Positions 16,551 through 25,554 are shown, counted from the stretch's first letter. The stretch: 64,000 bases of DNA from JAJRPT01 sp965661945 (GCA_965661945.1 CBFIFP010000007.1:74321-138320), one strand, 5' to 3'. Program-made: numbers and translations. The notes: generated by a model from the letters alone, not told the origin.

Positions 16551-17390
16551 ATGGGATTAAGAGTATTAAAACCAATGACACCTGGGACAAGATTTTATTC
16601 TGTAGATGACTTTCAAGACATCACAACAGATAAACCGTATGCTCCACTTCTAAAACCACTTAAAAAATCTGGTGGAAGAAATTCATACGGTCGTATAACA
16701 TCTCGTAGAAAAGGTGGTGGGCATAAAAGAAAATATAGAATTATTGATTTCAAAAGAAGTATCAAAGATGTTTTTGCTGAAGTTATGACTATAGAGTATG
16801 ACCCAAATAGAACAGCTAGAATTGCTCTTGTTAAATATGAAGATGGTCAGCACACTTATATAATTGCGCCTGATAAACTAAAAGTAGGTCAAAAAATCAT
16901 TGCTTCTGCAAATGCTGAATACAATGATGGAAACTGCTTACCTTTAGAAAAAATACCAGTTGGTCTTATACTACATAATGTAGAAATGAAACCAGGCAAA
17001 GGTGGTCAATTAGCTAGAAGTGCAGGTTCTTCAATACAGTTAGTAGGATTTGAGGGTAAATATGCTCAATTAAAACTACCTTCTGGTGAGATGAGACTTG
17101 TTCCTAAATTATGTTGGGCAACTCTTGGAACTGTAAGTAATTCTGAACATTTGAATTTGCTATTAGGTAAAGCAGGTAGAAAAAGATGGTTAGGTAGAAG
17201 ACCAGTTACCCGTGGTATGGTTAGAAACCCTGTTGATCACCCTATGGGTGGTGGTGAAGGAACCTCAAAATCTGGTGGTGGTAGAAAACATCCACGCTCA
17301 CCTTGGGGTCAATTAGCAAAAGGATTAAAAACTAGACGTACTAAAAAAGCAAGTTCTAATTTAATTATTAGACGTAGAAAAGATAAATAA
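16551..17390 (+). CDS. rplB: 50S ribosomal protein L2
   Basis: L2 is needed for subunit joining and peptidyl transferase activity. It is 279 residues, with LKPMTPGTRF at the start, GRNSYGRITSRRKGGGHKR, the conserved RNPVDHPMGGGEG containing the essential histidine, and HPRSPWGQLAKG near the end. The length is standard. Confidence 0.98.
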   Translation: MGLRVLKPMTPGTRFYSVDDFQDITTDKPYAPLLKPLKKSGGRNSYGRITSRRKGGGHKRKYRIIDFKRSIKDVFAEVMTIEYDPNRTARIALVKYEDGQHTYIIAPDKLKVGQKIIASANAEYNDGNCLPLEKIPVGLILHNVEMKPGKGGQLARSAGSSIQLVGFEGKYAQLKLPSGEMRLVPKLCWATLGTVSNSEHLNLLLGKAGRKRWLGRRPVTRGMVRNPVDHPMGGGEGTSKSGGGRKHPRSPWGQLAKGLKTRRTKKASSNLIIRRRKDK

Positions 17391-17402
17391 TGGATATAAT
17401 TT

Positions 17403-17684
17403 ATGTCAAGGTCGCTTAAAAAAGGTATTTTTGTTTATTATAAACTTCAACTAAAGATTGACAAATTAAATGAGTCAAATAAAAAAGAAGTTATAAAAAC
17501 TTGGTCAAGAGCATCGATGATTACACCTGAATTTGTGGGTCATACGATATCTGTGCACAATGGGAAAAATTTTATACCTGTTTATGTTACAGAAAATATG
17601 GTTGGTCATAAATTAGGTGAATTCGCACCGACAAGACTTTATAGAGGTCATTCTGGCCACAGAAAAGAAGATAGAAAAAAATAA
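17403..17684 (+). CDS. rpsS: 30S ribosomal protein S19
   Basis: S19 is in the 30S head and binds S13. It is 93 residues, beginning MSRSLKKGIFV and containing WSRASMITPEFVGHTISVHN and FIPVYVTENMVGHKLGEF, ending with the basic GHSGHRKEDRKK. The gene follows rplB after 12 bases. Confidence 0.98.
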   Translation: MSRSLKKGIFVYYKLQLKIDKLNESNKKEVIKTWSRASMITPEFVGHTISVHNGKNFIPVYVTENMVGHKLGEFAPTRLYRGHSGHRKEDRKK

Positions 17685-17700
17685 TTTAGGTTAATGGCAA

Positions 17701-18054
17701 ATGGAAGCTCAAGCTATAAAAAAACATATAAGGTCATCTCCTCGTAAAATGAGATTAGTCATTGACTTAATCAGAGGAAAAAAAGTACAAGATGCCTTGA
17801 ATATTTTAAAATTATCACCTCATGTTGCCTCAGAAGTTGCTGAGCAAACATTGAAATCAGCGATTAGTAATCTTACTAATAAAGCTATTGATAATGACGA
17901 AAATATTCATGATGATAAAATCTTTGTTAAGACTGTTACAGTTGACCAAGGTGTTACTATGAAAAGAATGTTGCCTGCCCCACAAGGTAGAGCATATAGA
18001 ATAAGAAAAAGATCTAATCATTTAACAATTGTTGTTGCAACAAAAGAGAATTAA
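17701..18054 (+). CDS. rplV: 50S ribosomal protein L22
   Basis: L22 has a beta-hairpin that reaches into the exit tunnel. It is 117 residues, with the block IRSSPRKMRLVIDLIRGKKV and the hairpin region MKRMLPAPQGRAYRIRKRSN. It follows rpsS after 16 bases and precedes rpsC. Confidence 0.97.
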   Translation: MEAQAIKKHIRSSPRKMRLVIDLIRGKKVQDALNILKLSPHVASEVAEQTLKSAISNLTNKAIDNDENIHDDKIFVKTVTVDQGVTMKRMLPAPQGRAYRIRKRSNHLTIVVATKEN

Positions 18055-18065
18055 AAGGAGTTATT

Positions 18066-18704
18066 TTGGGACAGAAAGTTAATCCAATTGGTTTAAGATT
18101 AGGCATTACCAGAACATGGGATGCTAATTGGTTCGATGAAAGAGAAATGGCAGAAAAACTATCAGAAGATCTGAGAGTAAGAGACTATATTAGAACCCGT
18201 AAACAAAAGGCAGGAATTGCAAGAATTATTGTTGAAAGAACTGCTAAACAACTCCGTATAACTATTCATTCTTCAAGACCTGGTGTTATTATTGGTAAAT
18301 CTGGTCAAGAAATAACATCTCTTGAAGAAGAATTAAAGAAAATAACTGGTAGATCTATTAAAATTTTAATTCACGAAATTAAAAGACCTGAATTAGATGC
18401 TCTACTTGTTGCTGAAAATATTGCCAATCAACTCGAAGGAAGAGTATCTTTCAGAAGAGCTTTGAAGCAAGCAATAAATTCTACTATGAGGTCGGGAGCT
18501 GAAGGTATCAAAGTTATGGCATCTGGTCGTTTAGGTGGCGCAGAAATGGCTAGAACTGAGCAATACAAAGAAGGTCGTACTCCTTTACATACATTAAGAG
18601 CTGATATCGATTATGGTATTGCTACTGCTCATACTATATATGGCGCAATAGGCGTAAAGGTATGGATATGTAAAGGTGAAGTGATAGGTAAAAATCAAAA
18701 TTAA
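18066..18704 (+). CDS. rpsC: 30S ribosomal protein S3
   Basis: S3 forms part of the mRNA entry channel. It is 212 residues and begins GQKVNPIGLRLGITRTWDANW. The KH domain has IIGKSGQEI (GxxG loop), and the C-terminal block is IKVMASGRLGGAEMARTEQ. The start codon is TTG at 18066, set by an AAAGGAG ribosome binding site and the invariant N-terminus. Confidence 0.97.
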   Translation: MGQKVNPIGLRLGITRTWDANWFDEREMAEKLSEDLRVRDYIRTRKQKAGIARIIVERTAKQLRITIHSSRPGVIIGKSGQEITSLEEELKKITGRSIKILIHEIKRPELDALLVAENIANQLEGRVSFRRALKQAINSTMRSGAEGIKVMASGRLGGAEMARTEQYKEGRTPLHTLRADIDYGIATAHTIYGAIGVKVWICKGEVIGKNQN

Positions 18705-18722
18705 TAAATAAGTGATTGAAAA

Positions 18723-19151
18723 ATGTTAAGTCCTAAAAGAGTTAAAAGAAGAAATTCGCATCGTGGCAGGATGAAAGGTAAATCTTTCAGAGGTTCTCAA
18801 CTTGCCTTTGGTTCATATGGCTTAAAAGCTTTAGAACCACATTGGATTACTAATAGAACAATAGAGTCTGCACGTATTGCAATCAATAGATTCCTTAAAA
18901 GAGAAGGTAAAGTTTGGATAAAAATATTTCCAGACAAACCAATATCTAAAAAACCATTAGAAACAAGAATGGGTAAAGGTAAAGGTGGATTTGAAGCGTG
19001 GGTTGCTGTTGTAAGACCAGGTAAGATTCTATTCGAAATTGACGGCGTTAGTAGAGAAAGAGCCGAAGAAGCACTTCGACTTGCATCTCATAAATTGCCT
19101 ATAAAAACTAAATTTGTTGCAAGAAGGGATTTGATGTATAATGAAAGCTAG
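18723..19151 (+). CDS. rplP: 50S ribosomal protein L16
   Basis: L16 organises the A-site tRNA binding region of the large subunit. It is 142 residues, starting MLSPKRVKRRNSHRGRMKGK, with RIAINRFLKREGKVWIKIFP and the KPLETRMGKGKGGFEAWVA loop. It overlaps rpmC by 11 bases, suggesting coupled translation. Confidence 0.98.
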   Translation: MLSPKRVKRRNSHRGRMKGKSFRGSQLAFGSYGLKALEPHWITNRTIESARIAINRFLKREGKVWIKIFPDKPISKKPLETRMGKGKGGFEAWVAVVRPGKILFEIDGVSRERAEEALRLASHKLPIKTKFVARRDLMYNES

Positions 19152-19347
19152 AAAAGCAAAAGATTTAAGAGAATTAAGCAATCAAGAATTGCTATCTCAA
19201 TGCCAAGAGTCAATTGAAACTCTCGCTCAACAAAAATTTCAAAATCAATTGAAACAGTTGCAAGATGTTGCATATCTGAGAATATTAAAAGCAGATATTG
19301 CAAGAATGAAAACGATTCTAAATGAAAGAAATATTACTTTAAATTGA
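19141..19347 (+). CDS. rpmC: 50S ribosomal protein L29
   Basis: L29 is a small two-helix protein near the tunnel exit. It is 68 residues, with KDLRELSNQELLSQ and the helix II block YLRILKADIARMKTILNER. The ATG at 19141 lies inside the end of rplP. Confidence 0.96.
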   Translation: MKARKAKDLRELSNQELLSQCQESIETLAQQKFQNQLKQLQDVAYLRILKADIARMKTILNERNITLN

Positions 19348-19354
19348 GGCATAA

Positions 19355-19621
19355 ATGTCTGAAGAGATAAAAACAAGTTCCAAAAAGGTATTGCAAGGTA
19401 AAGTAACCTCCAATAAAGGTGAAAAGTCTATTACAGTTTTAACTGAAAGACAAGTGCAGCACCCGATTTACAAAAAATATTACAAGCAAAGCAAAAAAAT
19501 GCATGCTCATGATGAAAATAATGAATGTAATATTGGTGATATAGTAAAAATTAAAGAGTCTAGACCACTAAGTAAAACTAAAAGATGGGTCTTAGACGGT
19601 ATAGTTGAAAGAGCTAAATAA
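19355..19621 (+). CDS. rpsQ: 30S ribosomal protein S17
   Basis: S17 is a primary 16S rRNA binder with an OB fold. It is 88 residues, with LQGKVTSNKGEKSITVLTER, HPIYKKYYKQSKKMHAHDE and the family ending IVKIKESRPLSKTKRW. It lies 7 bases after rpmC. Confidence 0.97.
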   Translation: MSEEIKTSSKKVLQGKVTSNKGEKSITVLTERQVQHPIYKKYYKQSKKMHAHDENNECNIGDIVKIKESRPLSKTKRWVLDGIVERAK

Positions 19622-19632
19622 GGTATTAAAAA

Positions 19633-20001
19633 ATGGTTAGAGAAGAAGCAAACCTAGCAGTTGCTGATAATTCAGGAGCAAAAAAAGTACGAATCATTAG
19701 AGTACTTGGCGGACACGGCAAGAAATATGCTCGTATCGGTGATAAAGTAGTTGTTTCTGTGAAACAAGCAATACCTAACGGTGCTGTGAAAAAAGGAGAC
19801 GTTTCAAGCGCTGTTATTGTTAGAACTAAAAAAGAATTACGTAGAACAGACGGGACTTACATCAGATTTGATGAGAACGCCGCAGTTTTATTAAATGCCA
19901 AAGGCGACCCAAGAGGCACTCGTATCTTTGGACCAGTTACTCGTGAATTAAGAGATAAAAGCTATATGAAAATTATTTCATTAGCACCAGAAGTTTTATA
20001 A
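19633..20001 (+). CDS. rplN: 50S ribosomal protein L14
   Basis: L14 forms an intersubunit bridge. It is 122 residues, with VADNSGAKKVRIIRVLGG, RTKKELRRTDGTYIRFDENA and GTRIFGPVTRELRDK, ending MKIISLAPEVL. The last base of its stop codon is the first base of the following ATG. Confidence 0.98.
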   Translation: MVREEANLAVADNSGAKKVRIIRVLGGHGKKYARIGDKVVVSVKQAIPNGAVKKGDVSSAVIVRTKKELRRTDGTYIRFDENAAVLLNAKGDPRGTRIFGPVTRELRDKSYMKIISLAPEVL

Positions 20002-20342
20002 TGGGCAGAACAATGGCTACAAAATTAAAAATTAAAAAGGGTGATAACGTTAAAGTTATTGCAGGTGAAGATAAAGGAAAATCTGGTAGAGTTTTAGAAG
20101 TCTATCCTAAAAACATGAGAGTTCTTATTGAAGATGTCAATATTAGAACTGTACACGTTAAGCCTTCTCAAAGAGATCAACAAGGTGGGAGAAAATCTAA
20201 ATCACTTCCTATTCATTACTCAAATGTAATGCTCTTAGATTCAGAAGGTAATACTACTCGTGTTGGTTTCCAATCTAAAGAAAATAAAAATGGTTTTTCA
20301 ACTAAAGTAAGAATTGCTAAAACAAACGGCAGTGAGATATAA
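20001..20342 (+). CDS. rplX: 50S ribosomal protein L24
   Basis: L24 is an assembly initiator with a KOW fold. It is 113 residues, with KIKKGDNVKVIAGEDKGKSG and VHVKPSQRDQQGG. The start at 20001 overlaps the rplN stop (TAATG). A second in-frame ATG at 20013 gives MATKLKIKKG, which is also plausible. Confidence 0.96.
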   Translation: MGRTMATKLKIKKGDNVKVIAGEDKGKSGRVLEVYPKNMRVLIEDVNIRTVHVKPSQRDQQGGRKSKSLPIHYSNVMLLDSEGNTTRVGFQSKENKNGFSTKVRIAKTNGSEI

Positions 20343-20344
20343 AA

Positions 20345-20980
20345 ATGGCAAAAGTACAAGTAAGTAAAAAATTAAACTTCCAAATGGAAGGTCAAAGAGT
20401 CGAAGAATTAGAGGCACACGAAATACCTGCACCTAGACTCTATGGATTCTATAAAGAACAGGTTATTCCAAATTTGATAAAAGAATTTGAATTCAAATCA
20501 GTAATGCAAGTTCCAAAGATTGAGAAAATAGTTTTAAATATGGGTATTGGTGCTGCTGTGCAGGATCCAAAAACTCTACAAAGTGCTATTACGGAAATGG
20601 AACTAATCTCTGGTCAGAGACCGGCGATTAGAAAAGCAAGAACTTCTATTTCTAACTTTAAACTACGTGAAGGTATGCCGATAGGTTGTATGGTTACTTT
20701 AAGAAAAGCTAAAATGTATGAATTTCTCGATAGATTTGTTAATATCGCAGCTCCTCGTATTAGAGACTTTAGAGGATTCTCTGATAAAAGTTTTGATGGT
20801 CGTGGAAACTACACTATTGGAATAAAAGAACAAATCATTTTCCCTGAAATTGATGTTGATAAAGTTAATAGAATAAATGGAATGGACATTACTTTTGTTA
20901 CATCTGGTAATTCAGATGAAGAAGCAAGAGCATTACTTAGAGAATTTGGATTTCCTTTTAGAAGAAAAGATAATAATTAA
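20345..20980 (+). CDS. rplE: 50S ribosomal protein L5, N-terminally extended
   Basis: L5 binds 5S rRNA in the central protuberance. The core begins near residue 31 (PRLYGFYKEQVIPNL) and continues with PKIEKIVLNMGIG, GQRPAIRKARTSISNFKLREG, RDFRGFSDKSFDGRGNYTIGI and the final block SDEEARALLREFGFPF. At 211 residues it is about 30 longer than usual because of a charged N-terminal leader (AKVQVSKKLNFQMEGQRVEE). The ATG at 20345, 2 bases after rplX, supports the extension. Comparable L5 extensions elsewhere would need a search. Confidence 0.95.
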   Translation: MAKVQVSKKLNFQMEGQRVEELEAHEIPAPRLYGFYKEQVIPNLIKEFEFKSVMQVPKIEKIVLNMGIGAAVQDPKTLQSAITEMELISGQRPAIRKARTSISNFKLREGMPIGCMVTLRKAKMYEFLDRFVNIAAPRIRDFRGFSDKSFDGRGNYTIGIKEQIIFPEIDVDKVNRINGMDITFVTSGNSDEEARALLREFGFPFRRKDNN

Positions 20981-20990
20981 TTGGTAATTT

Positions 20991-21260
20991 ATGGCTAGAA
21001 AATCAATCACTGCAAGAAACGAAAAAAGAATTAAACTTGTTAAGAAATTCGCTGAGAGAAGAGAACTTCTCAAAAAAGAAGGTGACTTCGAGGGTTTACA
21101 AAAATTACCTCGTAATTCTGCTCCCTCACGAGTTAGACTAAGATGTTCTGTTACCGGTAGAGGTAGAGGAAATTATAAAAAATTTGGCTTGTGTCGTAAT
21201 ATGTTCCGTCTTTTAGCATCAGAAGGTAAAATACCTGGTGTTAGAAAAGCAAGTTGGTAA
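20991..21260 (+). CDS. rpsN: 30S ribosomal protein S14, zinc-free type
   Basis: A 30S head protein, 89 residues. It is the long form with ARKSITARNEKRIKLVKKF, LPRNSAPSRVRLRCSVTGRG and a final LASEGKIPGVRKASW. The CXXC...CXXC zinc site of short S14 is absent; only isolated cysteines remain. It follows rplE after 10 bases in the standard spc order. Confidence 0.97.
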   Translation: MARKSITARNEKRIKLVKKFAERRELLKKEGDFEGLQKLPRNSAPSRVRLRCSVTGRGRGNYKKFGLCRNMFRLLASEGKIPGVRKASW

Positions 21261-21290
21261 TTTTGATTTTAAATTAATTGGATTTTTAAA

Positions 21291-21689
21291 ATGGCAATAG
21301 TGTCAGATCAAATAGGTGATTTCCTTACAAGAATTAGAAATGCAGGACAAGCTGGACACAAAACTGTTGAAGCTCCTCGTTCAAATTTGAAAGTTGAAAT
21401 TGCAAAATTATTAAAAGACCAAGGATACATTGAGGATTTTCAAGATATGAAAGACGATATCCAAGGTAAAGTTGTTGTTACAATGAAATATTATAATAGA
21501 CAACCAGTAATAAAAGAAATTAAGAGGGTATCTAAACCCGGAAGAAGAATTTACGCTTCAGCTGATAAAATTGGAAGAGTTAGAAATGGTCTTGGTATAT
21601 CCATCCTTTCTACTTCTCGTGGTGTTATCACTATGAAAGAAGCAATGAAGTTAAATGTTGGCGGTGAAATAATTTGTACCGTTTGGTAA
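21291..21689 (+). CDS. rpsH: 30S ribosomal protein S8
   Basis: S8 binds the central domain of 16S rRNA and is the spc operon repressor in E. coli. It is 132 residues, with IGDFLTRIRNAGQAGHKTVE and the C-terminal GLGISILSTSRGVITMKEA, ending GGEIICTVW. The spacing to the neighbouring genes is short. Confidence 0.98.
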   Translation: MAIVSDQIGDFLTRIRNAGQAGHKTVEAPRSNLKVEIAKLLKDQGYIEDFQDMKDDIQGKVVVTMKYYNRQPVIKEIKRVSKPGRRIYASADKIGRVRNGLGISILSTSRGVITMKEAMKLNVGGEIICTVW

Positions 21690-21705
21690 AAAATTGAGGT
21701 GAAAA

Positions 21706-22248
21706 ATGTCAAGAATTGGTAAAAGCCCAATTTCAATACCTGATAAAGTCCAAGTTTCTATAAGTGGTGATAATATTACTGCTAAAGGACCAAAAGGTGA
21801 ATTAAACTTTGTTAAATCTGAGATTATAAACATCGAGCAAGAAGGTAATAACTTAATTGTTAAAAGATCTAATGAAGATAAAACGTCAAAGAGTCTACAT
21901 GGCTTAACACGTTCTATTGTAAATAATATGGTTCTAGGTGTATCATCAGGATTTAAAAAAGTTCTTCAAATTGAAGGAGTTGGTTTTAAAGCTGAAATGA
22001 AAGGTCAAAGATTATTCCTAAATTTAGGTTATTCTCATCCTGTTATAGTGTTACCACCTGTTGGTGTAGTTTTTACTACACCTAATGCAACTACTATTGA
22101 AATTGAAGGTTATGATAAACAACTTATTGGTGAAGTTGCTTATAAAATTAGAAGATTAAGAAAACCTGAGCCTTACAAAGGTAAAGGTATAAGATACCAA
22201 GGTGAATATATTAGACGTAAAGCAGGTAAATCTGCATCTAAAAAATAA
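21706..22248 (+). CDS. rplF: 50S ribosomal protein L6
   Basis: L6 lies near the sarcin-ricin loop and the factor-binding site. It is 180 residues, with MSRIGKSPISIPDKVQV, GFKKVLQIEGVGFKAEMKG and the C-terminal IRRLRKPEPYKGKGIRY. The length is standard. Confidence 0.98.
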   Translation: MSRIGKSPISIPDKVQVSISGDNITAKGPKGELNFVKSEIINIEQEGNNLIVKRSNEDKTSKSLHGLTRSIVNNMVLGVSSGFKKVLQIEGVGFKAEMKGQRLFLNLGYSHPVIVLPPVGVVFTTPNATTIEIEGYDKQLIGEVAYKIRRLRKPEPYKGKGIRYQGEYIRRKAGKSASKK

Positions 22249-22259
22249 AGGTTACTAAA

Positions 22260-22631
22260 ATGTCAACTGTAAAAGAATTAAAATCTAGAAGAATTAAAAG
22301 AAAATTAAGAATCAGAAAAAAAGTTTATGGTACTGATTCTAGATTAAGACTATCTATCTATAGAAGCACGACTAACATTTATGCTCAATTAATCAACGAT
22401 GATACTAAGCTAACTGTTATTGCTGCATCTTCTATCGATAAAGACTTGAAACCTAAATTTAGCACTGCGATGACTAAAATCGAACAAGCTAAATTGGTTG
22501 GAACACATCTGGCACAAAAAGCTAAAGATAATGGTATAGTTAATGTTGGCTTCGATAGAAACGGTTATGTTTTTAGAGGTAGAGTTAAAGCACTTGCTGA
22601 TGCTGCTCGCGAAGCAGGTTTGAATTTTTAA
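22260..22631 (+). CDS. rplR: 50S ribosomal protein L18
   Basis: L18 binds 5S rRNA together with L5. It is 123 residues, with SRLRLSIYRSTTNIYAQLIND in the core, VGTHLAQKAKDNGI, and the ending FDRNGYVFRGRVKALADAAR. It follows rplF after 11 bases. Confidence 0.97.
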   Translation: MSTVKELKSRRIKRKLRIRKKVYGTDSRLRLSIYRSTTNIYAQLINDDTKLTVIAASSIDKDLKPKFSTAMTKIEQAKLVGTHLAQKAKDNGIVNVGFDRNGYVFRGRVKALADAAREAGLNF

Positions 22632-22649
22632 ATATATTTTAGGTCTTAA

Positions 22650-23156
22650 ATGAAAACGAATGTTAGAACATCAGAATTAAATTTACAAGATAAATTAGTT
22701 TATGTTGGTAGAACGGCAAAAGTTGTGAAAGGCGGTAGAAGGTTTAACTTCTCTGCTCTTGTAATTGTTGGTGATGGAAACGGACATGTAGGGTTTGGAT
22801 TAGGTAAAGCTAGTGAAGTTGTTAACGCAGTAAATAAAGCAACTGATTCTGCCAAAAAAAATATTGTTAAAATCAGATTACATAACAATACTATCCCGCA
22901 TGAAGTGGTAGGCCGTTATGGTGCTGGTAAAGTTTTAATCAAACCGGCAACTCCTGGTACTGGTGTTATAGCTGCAGGTGGTGTTAGAGCTGTTTTAGAA
23001 CTTGCTGGAGTTCAAGATGTACTAACTAAAAATCTTGGTTCATCTAATCCTCATAATACTGTAAAAGCTGCTATTCAAGGGCTTGCTTCTTTAGAAGATG
23101 CTAATATGGTAGCAAAAAGAAGAGGTATTCCAGTATCTAAGGTACTTAAAGGTTAA
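22650..23156 (+). CDS. rpsE: 30S ribosomal protein S5
   Basis: S5 shapes decoding accuracy and the mRNA entry site. It is 168 residues. LQDKLVYVGRTAKVVKGGRR is the N-terminal RNA-binding block, GHVGFGLGKASEV follows, and the C-terminal domain carries PGTGVIAAGGVRAVLELAG and GSSNPHNTVKAAIQGL. Confidence 0.98.
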   Translation: MKTNVRTSELNLQDKLVYVGRTAKVVKGGRRFNFSALVIVGDGNGHVGFGLGKASEVVNAVNKATDSAKKNIVKIRLHNNTIPHEVVGRYGAGKVLIKPATPGTGVIAAGGVRAVLELAGVQDVLTKNLGSSNPHNTVKAAIQGLASLEDANMVAKRRGIPVSKVLKG

Positions 23157-23174
23157 TAATTAAAGAGAATTGAA

Positions 23175-23357
23175 ATGAACAAACTAAAAGTAACTCAAGT
23201 AAAAAGTATAATTGATAGACCAAAAAAGCAAAAATTAGTAATTGAAGCTCTTGGTTTAGGAAGACCTCACTATTTTAATGTAGTTCCTGATAACGCAGCT
23301 ATCAGAGGAATGATTAACAAAGTAAGTCACCTAGTAAATGTAGAAGAAGTTAAATAA
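23175..23357 (+). CDS. rpmD: 50S ribosomal protein L30
   Basis: A 60-residue protein with the family pattern LKVTQVKSIIDRPKKQKLV, ALGLGRPHYFNVVPDNAAIRG and a C-terminal HLVNVEEV. It sits between rpsE and rplO as usual. It is the shortest gene of the array apart from rpmJ. Confidence 0.95.
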   Translation: MNKLKVTQVKSIIDRPKKQKLVIEALGLGRPHYFNVVPDNAAIRGMINKVSHLVNVEEVK

Positions 23358-23368
23358 TTAAATTGAAT

Positions 23369-23836
23369 ATGACTATGAAACACGTTGGAAATTTAAAATA
23401 TTCAGATGGTGCTAAGCACTCCAAAAAAAGAATCGGTAGAGGTCAAGGTTCTGGTCATGGTGGAACATCCACTAGAGGACATAAAGGACAAAAATCTCGC
23501 TCAGGTGCTCATGTAGCTATCGGTTTTGAGGGTGGGCAAATGCCCATTGCTCGTAGAGTTCCTAAATTCGGATTCTCTAATCATAGATTTAAAAAGAATT
23601 TTCAAACAATAAACTTAGGCACGTTACAACAATTTATCGATGCCGGAAGATTAGATGCTTCTAATATCAGTGATGAGCAACTTAGAAAAACTGGTATCCT
23701 AAAAACTAAAGAACCAATTAAGATTCTTGGTAATGGAGATATTAAGGTTGCTATAAATGTTTCTGATGTTACATTATCTGCTTCTGCGATAACTAAAATT
23801 GAGACTGCCGGAGGAAAAATAAGTAACAATGGCTAA
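23369..23836 (+). CDS. rplO: 50S ribosomal protein L15
   Basis: L15 is a late assembly protein. It contains SKKRIGRGQGSGHGGTSTRG, KGQKSRSG, GFEGGQMPIARRVPKFGF and a C-terminal domain ending IETAGGKISNNG. ATGs at 23369 and 23375 and a TTG at 23363 all precede KHVGNLKYSDG, so the exact start is open by a few residues. It overlaps secY by 8 bases. Confidence 0.96.
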   Translation: MTMKHVGNLKYSDGAKHSKKRIGRGQGSGHGGTSTRGHKGQKSRSGAHVAIGFEGGQMPIARRVPKFGFSNHRFKKNFQTINLGTLQQFIDAGRLDASNISDEQLRKTGILKTKEPIKILGNGDIKVAINVSDVTLSASAITKIETAGGKISNNG

Positions 23837-25169
23837 TTTTTTTGATACACTAAAAAACATCACTAAAATAGAAGAACTTAAAGATCGTATCTTATTTACT
23901 ATCTTGATACTTCTTGTTGTGAGAATTGGTTCATTCATTACTCTACCGGGTATTGATGTTGATATTTTACAAAAATCAGTAGCGGCAGGTGATGCTGATA
24001 CCCTTTTTGGATTTTTTGACCTCTTCGTAGGTGGTGCTTTTTCAAACGCCGCTATTTTTGCATTAGGTATTATGCCTTACATCACTGCTTCGATTATATT
24101 TCAATTAGCAGGTGTTGTAGTTCCTCAAATACAGAAGATGCAAAAAGAAGGTGAAGATGGTAGAAGAAAAATTAATCAATGGACAAGAGTTGCTACAGTA
24201 TTTATAGCAGGCTTACAATCTATAGGTATAAGTATTAAATTACTTAACCAGAACTATAACGGTGTTCCTGTTGTTCCTGAGGCAAGCGTTATTCTATTTA
24301 CCTTAACTACTATATTTCTACTAACAGCAGGAACTATTTTCCTAATGTGGTTGGGTGAGCAGATTACTGAAAGAGGTATTGGAAATGGTATTTCTCTTAT
24401 AATATTTATTGGTATAATTGCAGTATTGCCTAATGCATTGATGCAAGAGTATGAATTAATTGTATCAGAAGTAAGGAATCCAGTTGTAGAACTTATAATT
24501 TTAGTATTACTTGTGGGTATTATAGCATCAGTTATTTTATTGACTCAAGGTGCTAGAAGAATACCGGTACAATATGCCAAAAGGCAAGTAGGAAATAAAC
24601 AAATGGGTGGTACTACTCAATATATTCCATTAAGAGTTAATACAGCAGGTGTAATGCCTATTATATTTGCACAATCATTAATGTTTATACCTAATACTAT
24701 TTTAAGTTTCTTTCCAGAAAGTCCAACAATAACTTATTTAGCACAGTTGTTTTCATATAATTCATATTTTTACGCTGCAATATACGGTTTAATGGTTGTA
24801 TTTTTTACATACTTCTATACTGCAATAGTTTTTAGTCCTAAAGAAATTGCTGATAATATGAAAAGACAAGGTGGATTTATCCCTGGTGTTAGACCTGGAA
24901 AACCAACTGCTGAATATATTGAGAATATTTTGACAAGGATTACATTACCTGGTTCTATTTTCTTAGCAATAATTGCAATATTACCAACATTTATAACTAA
25001 TATCTTTGGTATTACAACTACTTTTGCACAATTTTTTGGTGGAACTAGTTTGTTAATAATAGTTGGTGTAGCACTTGATACATTGCAACAAATAGAATCA
25101 CATCTTTTGATGCGTCATTATGATGGGTTTATGAAATCTGGAAAATTAAAAGGAAGAGTTAACATATAA
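23829..25169 (+). CDS. secY: Preprotein translocase subunit SecY
   Basis: The channel subunit of the SecYEG translocon in the inner membrane; it exports the signal-peptide proteins found in this window. It is 446 residues with ten hydrophobic helices. Recognisable parts are RIGSFITLPGIDV (TM1), FALGIMPYITASIIFQL (TM2), the cytoplasmic loop QGARRIPVQYAKRQVGNK and PLRVNTAGVMPIIFAQS (TM7). It overlaps rplO, and infA follows directly without map or adk in between. Confidence 0.98.
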   Translation: MANFFDTLKNITKIEELKDRILFTILILLVVRIGSFITLPGIDVDILQKSVAAGDADTLFGFFDLFVGGAFSNAAIFALGIMPYITASIIFQLAGVVVPQIQKMQKEGEDGRRKINQWTRVATVFIAGLQSIGISIKLLNQNYNGVPVVPEASVILFTLTTIFLLTAGTIFLMWLGEQITERGIGNGISLIIFIGIIAVLPNALMQEYELIVSEVRNPVVELIILVLLVGIIASVILLTQGARRIPVQYAKRQVGNKQMGGTTQYIPLRVNTAGVMPIIFAQSLMFIPNTILSFFPESPTITYLAQLFSYNSYFYAAIYGLMVVFFTYFYTAIVFSPKEIADNMKRQGGFIPGVRPGKPTAEYIENILTRITLPGSIFLAIIAILPTFITNIFGITTTFAQFFGGTSLLIIVGVALDTLQQIESHLLMRHYDGFMKSGKLKGRVNI

Positions 25170-25190
25170 TTAACTCTACAAGTAAAAACT

Positions 25191-25409
25191 ATGGGAAAAG
25201 AAGAATTAATAAGAGTTGATGGTGTAATAGAAGATACACTTCCTAATACACAGTTCAAAGTAAAATTAGAAAACGGGCATGTTATACTTGCTCACGTATC
25301 TGGTAAAATGAGAATGAATTTTATAAAGATTTTACAAGGCGACAAAGTTACGGTTGAAATATCACCTTATGACTTATCAAAAGGTCGAATTGTTTATAGA
25401 TACAAATAA
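25191..25409 (+). CDS. infA: Translation initiation factor IF-1
   Basis: IF-1 binds the 30S A site during initiation. It is 72 residues with the single OB-fold pattern: LIRVDGVIEDTLPNTQFKV, NGHVILAHVSGKMRMN and GDKVTVEISPYDLSKGRIVYR. It lies 21 bases after secY and 12 before rpmJ. Confidence 0.97.
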   Translation: MGKEELIRVDGVIEDTLPNTQFKVKLENGHVILAHVSGKMRMNFIKILQGDKVTVEISPYDLSKGRIVYRYK

Positions 25410-25421
25410 AAGGTAAAAAAA

Positions 25422-25538
25422 ATGAAAGTATCTGCATCAGTAAAAAAGCGTTCAGCTGACGATATTATCGTGAAAAGAAAAGGTAGGATTTATATTGTTA
25501 ACAAGAAAAATCCTAGATTAAAACAGAGACAAGGATAA
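25422..25538 (+). CDS. rpmJ: 50S ribosomal protein L36, zinc-free type
   Basis: A 38-residue gene easily missed because of its size. It reads MKVSASVKKRSADDIIVKR, then KGRIYIVNKKNPRLKQRQG. The framework (KVxASVKK, IVKRxGxI, NPxxKQRQG) is that of L36, but the three zinc-binding cysteines and the histidine are replaced by Ser, Asp, Asn and Leu, so it is the C-minus form. It sits in the standard place between infA and rpsM, 12 bases after infA. Confidence 0.95.
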   Translation: MKVSASVKKRSADDIIVKRKGRIYIVNKKNPRLKQRQG

Positions 25539-25554
25539 TAAAAAGGAGATTATA